A stretch of DNA of 31,405 bases from Mnemiopsis leidyi (taxonomy: Eukaryota > Ctenophora > Tentaculata > Lobata > Bolinopsidae). Below are positions 31,275 through 31,405 of this stretch, piece by piece. Each line of letters begins with the position of its first letter. Within the stretch, counting starts at the first letter, position 1. The notes under the pieces were generated by a model, which worked only from the letters and a program-made list of their open reading frames with translations, ran no database searches and was not told the DNA's origin. The stretch covers positions 6,975-38,379 of the forward strand of contig JH154961.1 in NCBI GenBank assembly GCA_000226015.1, given 5' to 3'. Made by a program: the position numbers and the translations under genes.

Positions 31275-31405
31275 GTCACATTGCTTTTGCATCGTTTTTA
31301 GCTGCTCTCTTATCAGCGATCTTATCTGCTTTTATCGGCTACTTTGCTTGCATACTACTGTGTACGTACATTGGACTGTACATTACATTGGACTGTACAT
31401 TATAT
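31275..31405 (+). mobile_element. 5' end of a second copy of the left-edge LINE (cut by window edge)
   Basis: Matches the reverse complement of 2640-2770 with two mismatches visible (GTG/TTG near 31344; T/G in the first ACATTKGAC). It ends at ATTATAT, exactly where the ORF1 ATG would follow. Orientation is opposite to the left copy, so the two elements point away from each other across about 28.5 kb. Confidence 0.92.

Noticed and set aside
30819..31292. Long minus frames rich in YLPTCF / STHVLLS repeats
   Set aside because: They are minisatellite translations; all three frames are open because the unit lacks stops.

Overview
This is a stretch of an animal (metazoan) nuclear genome. Protein genes are split by short spliceosomal introns with GT..AG borders. 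The products are animal or eukaryotic proteins: snurportin-1, a mitochondrial elongation factor G2, TTLL12 and a class A GPCR. Intergenic DNA is AT-rich and full of small transposons. I cannot name the species. Intron style, a tRNA-derived SINE, a CR1/Jockey-like LINE and hAT/MITE debris fit an invertebrate, but that is inference.

Layout. 1-2770 (minus): the 5' part of a non-LTR retrotransposon. ORF1 has a PHD-like finger and three CCCH fingers. ORF2 begins with an intact APE-type endonuclease and runs off the left edge. ORF2 has no usable ATG; it overlaps ORF1 in the -1 frame, and the overlap opens just before a canonical slippery heptamer followed by a 9-nt spacer and a 9-bp stem. 2.8-5.4 kb: a cluster of non-autonomous elements (two inverted copies of a hairpin element, a hAT transposase remnant, a head-to-head SINE pair, a MITE). 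5.4-17.3 kb: gene-poor, with a frameshifted LINE ORF1 remnant (7.4-7.9 kb), one fairly complete SINE (11.4 kb), hairpins and small repeats. 17.3-20.6 kb (plus): a five-exon, 325-residue GPCR gene with a MITE in its last intron. 21.6-29.5 kb (minus): three genes in the same direction, TTLL12 then GFM2 then SNUPN, about 0.3 and 0.66 kb apart. 30.7-31.0 kb: two possible small minus-strand exons. 31.0-31.26 kb: a 23/26-bp minisatellite with CACGTG and GATA words in each unit. 31275-31405 (plus): the 5' end of a second copy of the left-edge LINE, two mismatches in about 131 bases, in opposite orientation.

The three minus-strand genes are housekeeping genes of unrelated pathways (U snRNP nuclear import, mitochondrial ribosome recycling, tubulin/histone-linked TTLL family). 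I see no functional operon beyond their close spacing, although splice acceptors lie just upstream of the TTLL12 and GFM2 starts. Exon structures for the GPCR, SNUPN and GFM2 were derived by joining GT..AG borders in compatible phase and checking the resulting protein against family features.
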